A stretch of 64,000 bases of DNA, from contig CAZTTG010000018.1 in the NCBI GenBank assembly GCA_964615935.1, positions 1-64,000 of the forward strand, in the 5' to 3' direction. Made by a program: the position numbers and the translations under genes. This DNA is from CAZTTG01 sp964615935. Its GTDB lineage: Bacteria > Planctomycetota > UBA1135 > GCA-002686595. The notes under the pieces are model-generated. The model saw only the letters and a list, made by a program, of their open reading frames with translations. It had not been told where the DNA came from and made no database searches. The number at the start of each line of letters is the position of its first letter. Position 1 is the stretch's first letter. Shown piece by piece: positions 16,642-25,821 of the stretch.

Positions 16642-17232
16642 ATGATTCGATCCACCCTCGGCCTCGCCCTGGGAACCGCCCTGCTCTCCGGCTGCGGGGA
16701 GCCATCCGCCGCCGGAGACGACTGGAGGCCCCTGCCGGTCGGCCAGCTCGACGCGGCGCAGGAGGCGCAGTACGGGAAGGCCACCGCGGCGCGGGACGCG
16801 ATGTTCGGGCAGCTCATGCAGGCGCTGGCCAGCGAGATCTCCACCTCCGGACTGGCCGGAGCGATCGGGGTCTGCCGGGAGGTGGCGCCGCAGATCGCGG
16901 AGTCCGTCTCGCAGCAGGAGGGCGTGAGCATCGGGCGGACGTCGTGGAAGCTCCGCAACCCGCACAACGCGGCGCCCGGGTGGGCCGAGGGGCTGCTGGG
17001 AGAGCGGCCCGAGGAGCCGCGGGTGGCGCTGGGGCCGGAAGGCGAGCTCGGGGTCACCCTCCCGGTGCGGGTGATGGGCCTGTGCCTGAGGTGTCACGGG
17101 GCGGCTGAGTCCATCCCCGCGGACGTGCGCGGCGCGCTCGAGGCCCACTATCCCGAGGATCGAGCCACCGGCTTCGCGGAGGGTGATCTGCGCGGCTGGT
17201 TCTGGGTGGTGGTTCCCCCGGCGGCTCGCTGA
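16642..17232 (+). CDS. DUF3365 (Tll0287-like) haem c lipoprotein
   Basis: This 196-residue lipoprotein (L-L-S-G-C, Cys18) has the DUF3365/Tll0287-like pattern: a helix A-L-x-x-E-I, then A-I-x-V-C-R-E-V-A-P, the segment I-G-R-T-S-W-K-L-R-N-P-x-N, and a single c-type haem site C-L-R-C-H at 148-152, followed by a C-terminal G-W-F-W-V-V-V strand. It is a periplasmic or outer-leaflet haem-binding protein, possibly a redox sensor. The start has AGGCAGACCC before the ATG. It follows the selenoprotein by about 100 bases on the same strand; a link to redox stress is plausible. Confidence 0.8.
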   Translation: MIRSTLGLALGTALLSGCGEPSAAGDDWRPLPVGQLDAAQEAQYGKATAARDAMFGQLMQALASEISTSGLAGAIGVCREVAPQIAESVSQQEGVSIGRTSWKLRNPHNAAPGWAEGLLGERPEEPRVALGPEGELGVTLPVRVMGLCLRCHGAAESIPADVRGALEAHYPEDRATGFAEGDLRGWFWVVVPPAAR

Positions 17233-17527
17233 TCGCGGGTGGCGCGAGCCGGCGACTCCGCGCCCCGGCGGCACCCTCGCCGGGCGGAGCCCGATGCCGG
17301 GAACCACCCGGCCCGGGCCCCGGCCGCCATCCACCGGCGTGGGGCCTCCTGGCGAGCCGGGGAGAGGGGGGCTGGATCGGCCTGGAAAGGCCCGGGAATG
17401 CTTGGCCTCCCGGAGGAGCCCGAGTAGGCTCGCCCGGAGCCTCTCGGTCGACGCCCGGCTGTTCCGGGATTCCAAATGAGTTCGTGCTCGATTGGTCGCC
17501 GGACCGAGCGACTGGCGGAAGGAACCC

Positions 17528-17683
17528 ATGCTCACGGTCACTCCTGACGCGTTGAGCCACTTCGCGGTGCTCCTCGCCGACCGGGAGGAATCCGACGCGC
17601 TTCGGATCGCCATGGCCGAGGAGAGCCCGGGGCTTCCGCTGGACGAGCGCCGAGACAACTGCGTGCAGCTCAGGCTGCGCTAG
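17528..17683 (+). pseudogene. Short IscA/HesB-like remnant or small protein
   Basis: A 51-residue frame starts M-L-T-V-T-P-D-A-L-S-H-F and ends V-Q-L-R-L-R. The N terminus resembles the beginning of IscA/HesB-type Fe-S carrier proteins (L-T-V-T-P-x-A, then L-R-I-A). The last residues resemble their final strand, with the middle missing, as if an internal deletion joined the two ends. It lacks the conserved cysteines except one, so it probably does not carry a cluster. The preceding 295 bases (17233-17527) show no gene. A genuine small protein cannot be excluded. Confidence 0.35.
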
Positions 17684-17716
17684 GATCCACCAGGACTCCC
17701 GGCGGGGAGGTGCACG

Positions 17717-18193
17717 ATCCACCATCTCTTCCAACGAACGGACGGCCAGACGCTCCGCGTCGATCCGGACCTCTGGCTGTGCGTCCTCGACCTGGCCGTC
17801 ACGCACGGCTGGCGCCCTCGCGGCATGGCCGCCCCGCCGGGACCGGGAGATCCGGCCTCGGGCGGGGAGGAGGACGAGTGGGACGAGCACGCCTACTTCC
17901 TCGCCCTGGGCCAGGAGATCGCCGACGCCGAGGCGCGCGAGATCGCCCGGTGCGTGGAGGCGGCGCTCCCCACGGTCCCGGACCAGGTGGTCCCCATGCA
18001 GGGCCGGGAGTTCGGGCGCCAGAACACGCTCGGGTTGATCCAGCGCGCGGTCCACGGAGAGGCGCTCGAGGGCACCGAGGTCCAGGGGGCCATCGAGATC
18101 CTGAGCGGCCCGCCCAAGGAGGACGCGCGGACCCTGATCGCCTTCCTGAAGGAGGGCGCCTTCGCGATCCACCCCGCTGGCGGGGGTGGCTGA
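17717..18193 (+). CDS. Conserved hypothetical protein with apparent AUC start
   Basis: The frame is bounded upstream by TAG at 17681 and has no ATG, GTG or TTG until 17825. Coding character clearly begins earlier: I-H-H-L-F-Q-R-T-D-G-Q-T-L-R-V, then L-D-L-A-V-T-H-G-W-R-P-R-G. A strong GGGGAGG at 17704-17710 is followed, six bases on, by ATC at 17717, giving a 158-residue protein. The product is acidic, with W-D-E-H-A-Y-F-L, an A-L-P-T-V-P-D segment, and a C-terminal F-L-K-E-G-A-F-A-I. It resembles uncharacterised planctomycete-type cytoplasmic proteins; I assign no function. The alternatives are a mutated start or a much shorter protein from 17825. Confidence 0.6.
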   Translation: MHHLFQRTDGQTLRVDPDLWLCVLDLAVTHGWRPRGMAAPPGPGDPASGGEEDEWDEHAYFLALGQEIADAEAREIARCVEAALPTVPDQVVPMQGREFGRQNTLGLIQRAVHGEALEGTEVQGAIEILSGPPKEDARTLIAFLKEGAFAIHPAGGGG

Positions 18194-18256
18194 GGCGATG
18201 GCCAGAGCGCGAGGTCCCGCTCCGGGCCTCCGTCTCCATCCGGCTCCGGCGAGGCG

Positions 18257-19345
18257 ATGATCCTGGCCAGCCCGCTCCCCGCCGCCGCTCCGGCGCGGCC
18301 CCCGCTCCCCGCCGCCGCGGAGTGGAAGAAGGCCATCGCTCGCTACCAGGAGCCCTCGACCTGGCGCGCGCTGGTGCAGCTCGCCGACACGCTGGTCCCG
18401 CTGGCCGGCCTGTGGTACCTGATGCACCTGAGCCTGTCGGTCTCGCTGTGGCTCGCGCTGCCCCTGGCGGCCCTCGCCGGCGCGCTGCTGGTGCGGGTCT
18501 TCATCATCTTCCACGACTGCGGGCACGGCTCCTTCTTCCGCTCGCGGCTGGCCAACGACGTGGCCGGCTTCGCGACCGGGGTGCTGACCTTCACGCCGTA
18601 CCACTACTGGCGCTGGCAGCACGCGCGGCACCACGCCACGGCGGGTGACCTCGATCAGCGCGGCACCGGCGACGTGTGGACGATGACCGTCCAGGAGTAC
18701 CTGGAATCGTCCCGCTGGAGGCGCTTCTCCTATCGCCTGACGCGAAACCCGGTCGTGCTGTTCGCGATCGCGCCGCTGTACCTGTTCCTGATTCACCTGC
18801 GCTTCCCCCCGACCGGCGTCGGGCGCCGCGAGCGGCGCTCGGTGTGGTGGACCAACCTGGCCATCGCGATCATGGCGGCCGGGATGAGCGCCTGGCTGGG
18901 ACTGGGGACCTGGCTCCTGCTGCAGCTGGTCGCCATGGGGGTGGCCGGCTCGGCGGGCGTCTGGCTGTTCTACGTGCAGCACCAGTTCGAGGACGCCTAC
19001 TGGGAGCGCAGCGAGGACTGGGACTACACCGCGGCGGCCCTGCGGGGGAGCTCGTACTACGCGCTCCCGCGCGTGCTGCGCTGGCTGTCGGGGAACATCG
19101 GCTACCACCACATCCACCACCTCTCCCCGCGCATCCCCAACTACATGCTGGAGCGCTGCCACCGCTCGGCCCCCATGTTCGCGGAGGTGGACCCCATCAC
19201 CCTGCTGGGGAGCCTGAGATCGCTGAGGCTGCACCTGTGGGACGAGCGGCTGCGACGGCTGGTGGGCTTCGGGCACCTGCGCCGGCTGCGGACGTCCCCG
19301 GAGCCCGCGCGGGCGGAGCGCGCGGAGGGTGAGGGCGGGGCCTGA
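18257..19345 (+). CDS. Membrane fatty acid desaturase
   Basis: This 362-residue membrane protein has all three histidine boxes of acyl-lipid/acyl-CoA desaturases: H-D-C-G-H at 86-90, H-A-R-H-H at 122-126, and H-H-I-H-H at 284-288, which together bind the di-iron centre. Four hydrophobic segments (about 45-82, 165-182, 198-240) frame them. The Y-V-Q-H-Q-F-E-D motif at 240-246 is typical of omega/FAD-type desaturases. It introduces a cis double bond into membrane lipid acyl chains. The ATG has a GGCGAGG site. It faces the next gene convergently. Confidence 0.9.
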   Translation: MILASPLPAAAPARPPLPAAAEWKKAIARYQEPSTWRALVQLADTLVPLAGLWYLMHLSLSVSLWLALPLAALAGALLVRVFIIFHDCGHGSFFRSRLANDVAGFATGVLTFTPYHYWRWQHARHHATAGDLDQRGTGDVWTMTVQEYLESSRWRRFSYRLTRNPVVLFAIAPLYLFLIHLRFPPTGVGRRERRSVWWTNLAIAIMAAGMSAWLGLGTWLLLQLVAMGVAGSAGVWLFYVQHQFEDAYWERSEDWDYTAAALRGSSYYALPRVLRWLSGNIGYHHIHHLSPRIPNYMLERCHRSAPMFAEVDPITLLGSLRSLRLHLWDERLRRLVGFGHLRRLRTSPEPARAERAEGEGGA

Positions 19346-19393
19346 GGCGCGGCCGTCGGCGGCGCGCCGGCCTCCCGGGGCGCGGGCTCGCGC

Positions 19394-22300
19394 TCAGAAG
19401 GGCGGGTAGTCCCGCGGGAAGCGGATGAGCTGGCGGGTCTCCTCGCGGTCCTTCCAGTGGGACCAGCCGAGCTCCTCGAGGAGCTCGATGCGGCGCCGGT
19501 ACAGCTCCTTCTTGGTCGGCTGCTCGGCGATCTTCCCGTTGAGCAGCTTCAGCGCGGCGCCCAGGCGCCCGTGACGTCGCTCGCGGTCGATGTGCAGGTC
19601 GAGGTAGCGACCCCCCTCGGTGTCGACCCACCGCTGGAGGTCCCCGAAGGCCGCCTCGAAGGCCTCGTCCCCGGCCGGCTCGGTGGACCCCGCGGAGAGG
19701 TCGAAGAGCGCCCGCGCGCGGCGGAAGCGCGCGTCGATCAGGACGGCCTTCTGCTCGTCCATCTCCTTGCGTTGCTCGGCGGCCGCCTCGTCGTCGGGCT
19801 CCAGCTGCACTCCGTAGTGGGCCGCCAGGGCCGTCTCGTCGATCCGGGCGAGCACCCGATCGGCGGCTGCGACCACGGCCTCGAGGCGCTCCTCGCGCTT
19901 CGCGCCGTCCGCGCGCTCGAGCTGGGCGACCAGCACCGGCAGGTGGTCCGGCCGCTCGGCGAGGATCTCTGCGGCGACCCGGTCGAAGAGCTCGCGCTCC
20001 GCCTCGCCGCGGAGCTTCGCGAGCTGGGCCAGCTTGAGCTCGACCAGCGCGTTCGCGTAGCGCTCCTCGGCGCTGGGCTCGTCCTTCTTCGGAGCGGCGG
20101 TCGCGCCGGCCTTCTTCGAGGCCGGGGCGGGGGGGACGACGTAGACCACGGGGTAGCCGCCGGGGCGGTGCCCGGCGCCCTCGCTGGCGCCGCCCCAGGT
20201 GACGCTGCCGACGAGCAGGTCGCCGGGCTTCGCGCTGCCGGGCGGCTTCCCGGCGGTGACGTTGAGCTGGAGACGGGAGCCCCGGGGCAGCGCCCGGCCG
20301 GAGAAGGCGCCGCCGCCGAAGGCCGCGCCGTCGGGATCCTCGAAGAAGCGCAGCCGCACCGGCGAGGAGAGCGGACGGTCGAGCATGAGGACCATGTCGT
20401 CGACCTTCTTCAGCCACTCCGGGCGATCCAGCCGCGCGTGGAAGCGGAGCGCATAGCTGCCCTTCTGAAGCTGCACCCCGCCCGGGTCGAGCCAGCCCTG
20501 GGCGATCTTCTGCTTGGCCTCGTCGAAGATCATCCAGATGCGCGACTGCCAGGTCTTCTCATCGGGGATGTTCAGGGCCGAGACGCGCGGCGTGACCCGC
20601 CCCGCGGAGTCCATGCTGAACTCGTACTCGAGCACCAGCTCGTACACCTGCCGCTCTTGGGGGAGTCCGTCGCGCCCGCCGTCCAGCGGCCGGATCACCG
20701 ACCGGCTGGGGGCGATCGCGCGGCGGTGGGTCGTCAGGGAGCCGGAGGGGGCCAGGCGCTCCTTGCGCAGCGGGGTCTCCAGGTTCACGCGCGTCCGCAG
20801 CTCGCTGCCGTCGATCAGCAGGGTGTGCTCGTCGGGGACCACGCCGTGGAAGGACACCTCGACCTCGACCTCGCCCCGGCCGAGGTAGGCGGTGTACTCG
20901 GCGAGGACCAGCTCCAGGGTGCGGCCGCCGACCACCGGCAGGCTGTGGGTCTGCTCCTCCTCGGCCGCCAGCCGCATGTAGCTGCGGGCCTGGAATTCGG
21001 AGAAGGCGTGGCCGGGGATGATCTGCATGGCCTGCATCACCAGCGTGTTGACGTCCCGGTTGCCGTCCAGGCGCCGCACGCGGATGTCGGCCCAGGTCGC
21101 GCCCCGGGGCGCGACGAAGAAGTGGCGCTGCTCGTAGCCCGGACCGAAGGGAACCACCTGCCGCCAGGTGCAGCTCTCCTGGTCGATGGCCTGGGCGCGG
21201 ATGACCGTGACCGGGATGCGGAAGACCGGTCCCCGCTCGGGAGCGTCCGCGTCGATTCCCCGGATCTCGGCGTAGTGCGCCCCCGGCGGCAGCTGCGTGG
21301 GATCCACGCGGACGTCGAGCCGGCGCCCCGCCGCCGGCAGCACCAGGTGCTCGGCGCACTCGATCCAGCCCTCGGTGGGCTCCAGCCCGATCCGCAGCTC
21401 GAAGTCGACCTGTTCGCGGTGGGGAGCGTCCCGGTGGAAGTGCGGCTCGACGTAGACGCGGAGGTCCTGCGCTCGGTCGACCTCGAAGGGCTCGCGCAGG
21501 TAGATGCCCCGCGCGTTCCCGCGCGACGGCACCCGGATCCCGAAGCGCACGTCATTGTCCGCGGAGTCGGTGTGCGCGGTGAGCCAGTCGAGGGCCCGAT
21601 CGGCCTGCATCAGCCCCTGTCCCAGGGTGAGCGGGCCGACGCCGTCCACCCGGACGCAGGTGTTCTCGATGGCCCGCAGGATGCGTGGGGGTGAGTAGGG
21701 GATCCCGCGGGCCTTCAGCCCCGACAGGATCAGGGCGATGTTCCCGGCGGCGTTGGGCGAGGCCATCGAGGTGCCGTGCATCTGCTGGCGCCCGGAGAGC
21801 GTCCAGTTGGGGATGGGCGCGATGGCGCCGCCCGGCGCCGAGAACTTGACGCCCAGCGAGCCGTCGTTGGTGGGCCCGCGCGAGGTGAAGGTGTAGTTCC
21901 TGGGGGGGGTGCTCTCGCGCATGGCGTACTGCATCTCCTGCATGTCGGGCGAGATGTAGGCGCCGATGCCGAACAGGGACTCGGAGGTCGCTCCGGGCGA
22001 GCCGGCCGTCGACAGGGCCGGGCCGTCGTTGCCGGCCGAGGCGACGAAGATCACCCCGTGCTTCCAGACCAGCTCGTCGTAGATCTCGATCGTGCGGCCG
22101 TCGTTGGGGTCCGGCGTCGGCCCCCCGAAGCTCATGTTGATCAGGTCGCAGCGGTTCTCGAGCACCGCGACGGCGCCGCGGACCTCGCCCGTGCCGCAGG
22201 AGGCCGATCCGAGCCGCGTGTCGCCGATCTTGACGGCCACCAGCTGGGCCCCGGGAGCCAGGCCATCCATCTCCGGCCGGCCCGGGAAGTGGGCCGCCAC

Positions 22301-23173
22301 GATGCCGGCGACGTGCGTGCCGTGCGACCCCGAGTCGGTGACGATCGAGAGCAGGTCGCCGTCCTGGTAGACGTTGACGGCGTAGTTGAGCAGGTCCTCG
22401 TCGCTGAAGGTGTCGAACTGGCGCTCGAGCCGGTAGCTGGCCAGCAGGTCCTCGTCGGCGAGGTCCCCGTCCTCGTCGGTGTCGATGGCCGCGCGCCACA
22501 CCTGGCCGTCGTGGAAGACGACGCAGTCGAAGATGGGTCCGGGGTCCCGTTGGTTCCGCTGCATCTCCTCCAGGACCGACAGCCGCAGCGCGAGCTCGTC
22601 GCGCTCCTTCTCCTGTTCCTTGCCGGGGGCGGGGTTGGCGGCGTCCCAGGCGGCGATCTCCCGCTTCTGCGCGGTCACGGCGGCGCGCTGCCGCTCGGCC
22701 CAGGCCTCGCCTCGCCGGGCGCGCAGGCGACCGACGAGACCTTCCGGGTAGAGCTCGAAGGCCGGCTTCAGTCCGAGGTGGTACTCGCCGCTCGGGTTCT
22801 TCCAGTCCGGGTCGACGAGGAGGGTGCGACCGGACAGCCCGGCCAGCTTCCCGTCCTCCGACTTCGCGACGCAGGAGGTGTCCACGTCGCCGCTCCCGGT
22901 CGCGTCGACCATGTCGACGATCTTGGGCTTGCCGTCCGAGGTGAGCTGCAGGCCGGGCGCTCCCGGATCCACCCCGGTATCGAAGATGGCGACGGTCACG
23001 CCGCGGCCGTCGTAGTCGGGGAAGCGCTCGAGGAGGCGCGCGGCTCCGGTGTCCTGCTTGGGGAGCATCCCGTAGCCGGGGAAGTCGCCGGAGCGCTGCG
23101 GGAGGGCGGAGGCGGCCACGGCCAGCGCCGCCAGGAGGGCGCCGGTCGGGAGCAGGGCGGTGTGAACTCTCAT
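19394..23173 (-). CDS. Tripeptidyl-peptidase II-like subtilase
   Basis: This is a 1259-residue S8-family serine peptidase with a signal peptide (L-P-T-G-A-L-L-A-A-L-A-V-A-A). The catalytic Asp65 lies in A-I-F-D-T-G-V-D-P, His284 in S-H-G-T-H-V-A-G, the oxyanion Asn382 in S-A-G-N-D-G, and Ser469 in H-G-T-S-M-A-S-P-N. The ~200-residue insert between Asp and His, the entry D-F-P-G-Y-G-M-L-P-K and the ~700-residue beta-rich C-terminal region match eukaryote-type tripeptidyl-peptidase II. A secreted or periplasmic oligopeptide-degrading role is likely. I start at ATG 23173, where the signal peptide begins; the frame is open further upstream without family resemblance. Confidence 0.85.
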   Translation of the reverse strand: MRVHTALLPTGALLAALAVAASALPQRSGDFPGYGMLPKQDTGAARLLERFPDYDGRGVTVAIFDTGVDPGAPGLQLTSDGKPKIVDMVDATGSGDVDTSCVAKSEDGKLAGLSGRTLLVDPDWKNPSGEYHLGLKPAFELYPEGLVGRLRARRGEAWAERQRAAVTAQKREIAAWDAANPAPGKEQEKERDELALRLSVLEEMQRNQRDPGPIFDCVVFHDGQVWRAAIDTDEDGDLADEDLLASYRLERQFDTFSDEDLLNYAVNVYQDGDLLSIVTDSGSHGTHVAGIVAAHFPGRPEMDGLAPGAQLVAVKIGDTRLGSASCGTGEVRGAVAVLENRCDLINMSFGGPTPDPNDGRTIEIYDELVWKHGVIFVASAGNDGPALSTAGSPGATSESLFGIGAYISPDMQEMQYAMRESTPPRNYTFTSRGPTNDGSLGVKFSAPGGAIAPIPNWTLSGRQQMHGTSMASPNAAGNIALILSGLKARGIPYSPPRILRAIENTCVRVDGVGPLTLGQGLMQADRALDWLTAHTDSADNDVRFGIRVPSRGNARGIYLREPFEVDRAQDLRVYVEPHFHRDAPHREQVDFELRIGLEPTEGWIECAEHLVLPAAGRRLDVRVDPTQLPPGAHYAEIRGIDADAPERGPVFRIPVTVIRAQAIDQESCTWRQVVPFGPGYEQRHFFVAPRGATWADIRVRRLDGNRDVNTLVMQAMQIIPGHAFSEFQARSYMRLAAEEEQTHSLPVVGGRTLELVLAEYTAYLGRGEVEVEVSFHGVVPDEHTLLIDGSELRTRVNLETPLRKERLAPSGSLTTHRRAIAPSRSVIRPLDGGRDGLPQERQVYELVLEYEFSMDSAGRVTPRVSALNIPDEKTWQSRIWMIFDEAKQKIAQGWLDPGGVQLQKGSYALRFHARLDRPEWLKKVDDMVLMLDRPLSSPVRLRFFEDPDGAAFGGGAFSGRALPRGSRLQLNVTAGKPPGSAKPGDLLVGSVTWGGASEGAGHRPGGYPVVYVVPPAPASKKAGATAAPKKDEPSAEERYANALVELKLAQLAKLRGEAERELFDRVAAEILAERPDHLPVLVAQLERADGAKREERLEAVVAAADRVLARIDETALAAHYGVQLEPDDEAAAEQRKEMDEQKAVLIDARFRRARALFDLSAGSTEPAGDEAFEAAFGDLQRWVDTEGGRYLDLHIDRERRHGRLGAALKLLNGKIAEQPTKKELYRRRIELLEELGWSHWKDREETRQLIRFPRDYPPF

Positions 23174-23438
23174 GGTGTCGAGTCTCGGAATCGGGACGAT
23201 GGGGCGCGGGGGGGCCGCTGGCGGCCTGTCCCGCGGCCGCCGGGGGCCCGGCATTGGAGCACGGGGACGCGAATACCTCAAATCGCAGCCGTCGCGGGAC
23301 TATCGGCCCGATCCGCGCGCGGGCTCTCCACCGCGGGCGGGGCATTCCCCGAACTGATCCGGCGAGCCCATCGGGGCCGAGGGGGGCGACGCGCGTCGAC
23401 GGCGCCTGGACCTGGAAGCCGCCCGCGGTGCAGGGCGG

Positions 23439-25469
23439 CTAGTCGGCCACGATCCAGTCCCAGGTCCGCTCCGCTCGCCCGATGACCCGCTCGACGTCCT
23501 CCTCCAGCAGGGAGCGCTCGCCGACCAGCGTCCTCGCTGCCCGAGCCGCGCGCTCCAGGTAGTCCTCCTTGCCGCCGTACAGGGCCTCGATGCTGGGACG
23601 GGGATCGGCGGTGCGCCGGCGATCGTCCTCCGTGGCGGGCAGCGGGATGAAGGTGCCCTCGAAGTCGGCCAGCTCGCCGTTTCCCCCCGCCAGGCCCACC
23701 CGCAGCCGCCAGGGGGTGTAGGTGGCCAGCGGCGCGAGCACCTCGACGGACCCCACCCCGGCCCTCTCGTTCCCCAGGGCGTCCACGTCCGGCACCAGGG
23801 TCGGGAAGGCCGGGCCGAGCCTGGGGGGCTGGATCGAGACGATCCCGCGGTCCCACCGTGGGCCGTAGTCGGCGCGATAGGCCTCGTGCGCGACGCGGGG
23901 GAGGTCCACCCCGGCGATGCGCGGGAAGGCCACCTCGCCGATGGGCACCAGGGTCGCGTCGTCGACGCGCGGAAAGGCGCTCGGGGGCGGGGCGACGTCG
24001 TCCTCGACCCACTCCTGCAGGGCGGCCAGCAGGGCCCGCTCGGCCGGCAGGAAGTCGAGGGGATTGCCGCGGAAGCCCGGGGAGCCGGCGATCCCCGAGC
24101 GCTCCCTCGAGGGGAAGCGCCCGACGTAGTGCTGGCCGCTGGCGAGGTGGTAGATCCGCTCGCAGGGGAGGGGCTCGACGTCCGCCGAGCCGTCGAGGGA
24201 GGTGTGCAGGAGCGAGGCCGCGCGGCCCCAGTACTCGTAGCCGGTGTTGGTGTAGAAGATCCGGGGCAGGTGGCCGTCCGCGAGGTGTCGGGCGAGGATC
24301 CCGCCGCGCCTTCCCGTCAGCGGGTCCCGCTGCGTCCGGCCGCTGAAGGGGAAGACGTCCGTGGGATAGAAGAAGGCCGAGTAGCGGTGCGCGTCGCGCG
24401 AGGGCTGGGCGAAGCGGTGGTTGAAGCTGCCGCGACCGGCGCCGGCGGAGTGCACCAGCAGGCCGTCGTAGACCTGCCGGCCCTGCTCGTCGGTGTTGAA
24501 GCCCTGGTACAGGAAGTGTCGGAGGAAGCGGCCGGTCTGGGAGATGCCGACGGCCATGCCGCGCTCCACCGCGAAGGGGCAGCTCGCGTCGTGCTTGGCG
24601 TAGGACATCACGTCGCGGATGGCGGCCAGCCCCAGGCCGACCACCGCGGGGTTCGCGGCGCGGTAGACCAGCTCGTAGATCCTGCCCGCCTCGAAGCCCG
24701 AGGGGAGGTGGACGTGCGCGCGGTCGTCGACCAGCTCCCCGTCGCGCTCCACGGCGAAGCGCCACTCCGCGCGCGGGACGACGCGGCGCGGGGAGAGCCG
24801 GCCGTCGCGAACGGTGAGGACGTTGTCCGGGTGGTCGGGGTCGACGACCGGGTAGGGGACGTGGTTCCGGTGGCCGAGGGCCAGGGTGCGCGTGGGCTGG
24901 TCCACGACCCAGTCGCTGCGCACCAGGCCCTCGATGGGATCACCACCGCCGCGCGCCGTGGGGACGTGCAGGCGGAGGCGGTCCGCCTGCTCGGGCACGT
25001 CGAACTGCCACCCCACCCAGATGACGGTGAGGCCGCGCCGCATCAGGAAGCCGTCGCCGAAGTGGGCCGCGGAGACGGGGTCGCTGCTGCCCCGCGCTCG
25101 GTTGAAGTAGGCGAGCGACGCCTTGCCTCCCCGGTTGCTCACCTCGAGGAGGGCCGTGCCGCTTCCCAGGGAGGGGTCCACGGGGCGCAGGACCAGGAGG
25201 TCCGCCCACGCCTCGACCAGGCCCTCCTGGTCCGTCGGCGCCCGGTCCAGGTCCACGATCGCCGCGTTGTGCGGGTTCCGGGGATCGAGGCGAAAGCGCA
25301 CGATTCCGCGGAGCTTCTCGTAGGCTCCAGCGGATCCGAAGGGCGCGCCCTCCAGGACCGGGGCTCGGGACTCGATGTCCACCGAGGACACCTCGGCCAG
25401 GGCCGGGGAGCCGAGGATGGAGAGCAGTGACGCGGACCATCCGAGCATCCGGGACGGTCGGTGGGCCAT
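23439..25469 (-). CDS. Secreted alpha/beta hydrolase domain protein (Abhydrolase_10-like)
   Basis: The ATG at 25469 (GGAGGA upstream on this strand) opens a signal peptide (W-S-A-S-L-L-S-I-L-G-S-P-A-L-A) and a 676-residue protein. The pattern fits the 'alpha/beta hydrolase domain-containing' family of large secreted enzymes: I-W-V-G-W-Q-F-D, a nucleophile elbow G-I-S-Q-T-G-R-F, a Y-T-N-T-G-Y-E-Y-W-G-R segment and L-A-S-G-Q-H-Y-V-G. The substrate is unknown; relatives occur with esterase-like genes. It is divergently arranged with the DEAD-box helicase across ~350 bases and lies 265 bases from the TPP II-like gene on the same strand. Confidence 0.75.
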   Translation of the reverse strand: MAHRPSRMLGWSASLLSILGSPALAEVSSVDIESRAPVLEGAPFGSAGAYEKLRGIVRFRLDPRNPHNAAIVDLDRAPTDQEGLVEAWADLLVLRPVDPSLGSGTALLEVSNRGGKASLAYFNRARGSSDPVSAAHFGDGFLMRRGLTVIWVGWQFDVPEQADRLRLHVPTARGGGDPIEGLVRSDWVVDQPTRTLALGHRNHVPYPVVDPDHPDNVLTVRDGRLSPRRVVPRAEWRFAVERDGELVDDRAHVHLPSGFEAGRIYELVYRAANPAVVGLGLAAIRDVMSYAKHDASCPFAVERGMAVGISQTGRFLRHFLYQGFNTDEQGRQVYDGLLVHSAGAGRGSFNHRFAQPSRDAHRYSAFFYPTDVFPFSGRTQRDPLTGRRGGILARHLADGHLPRIFYTNTGYEYWGRAASLLHTSLDGSADVEPLPCERIYHLASGQHYVGRFPSRERSGIAGSPGFRGNPLDFLPAERALLAALQEWVEDDVAPPPSAFPRVDDATLVPIGEVAFPRIAGVDLPRVAHEAYRADYGPRWDRGIVSIQPPRLGPAFPTLVPDVDALGNERAGVGSVEVLAPLATYTPWRLRVGLAGGNGELADFEGTFIPLPATEDDRRRTADPRPSIEALYGGKEDYLERAARAARTLVGERSLLEEDVERVIGRAERTWDWIVAD

Positions 25470-25821
25470 GGGCGATTCCTCCGCCTGAGGGGGGTGCGAG
25501 GCCCGCGGAGGATACCCGCCCGGCGTCTGGACCCGCCCGGGCGGGGGGAATCCCCTCCGACTTCTTCTTCGCTTTCCTCGATCCCGGCCGGTAGGCTCCC
25601 CGCTTCGAACGGCCGAGGCGTGCTCCGGATCGCGGGGCGAGGCTCGGTTTCCGGAGGGAATCGTTCCCCCTCCCCGGCCGCGAGCTCCGCGGCCGCCGGC
25701 GCACAGCAGGGCCCCGGGTGGGGCTGCGCCGCACCGCTTCCGATCGTTCCCGTCGCTGTTGTATGGGTCCTGATCCCGGGCGTCCGGCCGCGCACCGTGC
25801 GACCCCGCCAAGGAGAGACCC
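25470..25821. other. Divergent intergenic region, no gene seen
   Basis: About 350 bases lie between the divergently transcribed hydrolase and helicase genes. It should hold two promoters, but in this GC-rich sequence I cannot pick -35/-10 elements with confidence. The only clear signal is the AAGGAG ribosome site at 25810-25815 serving the helicase. Confidence 0.5.
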
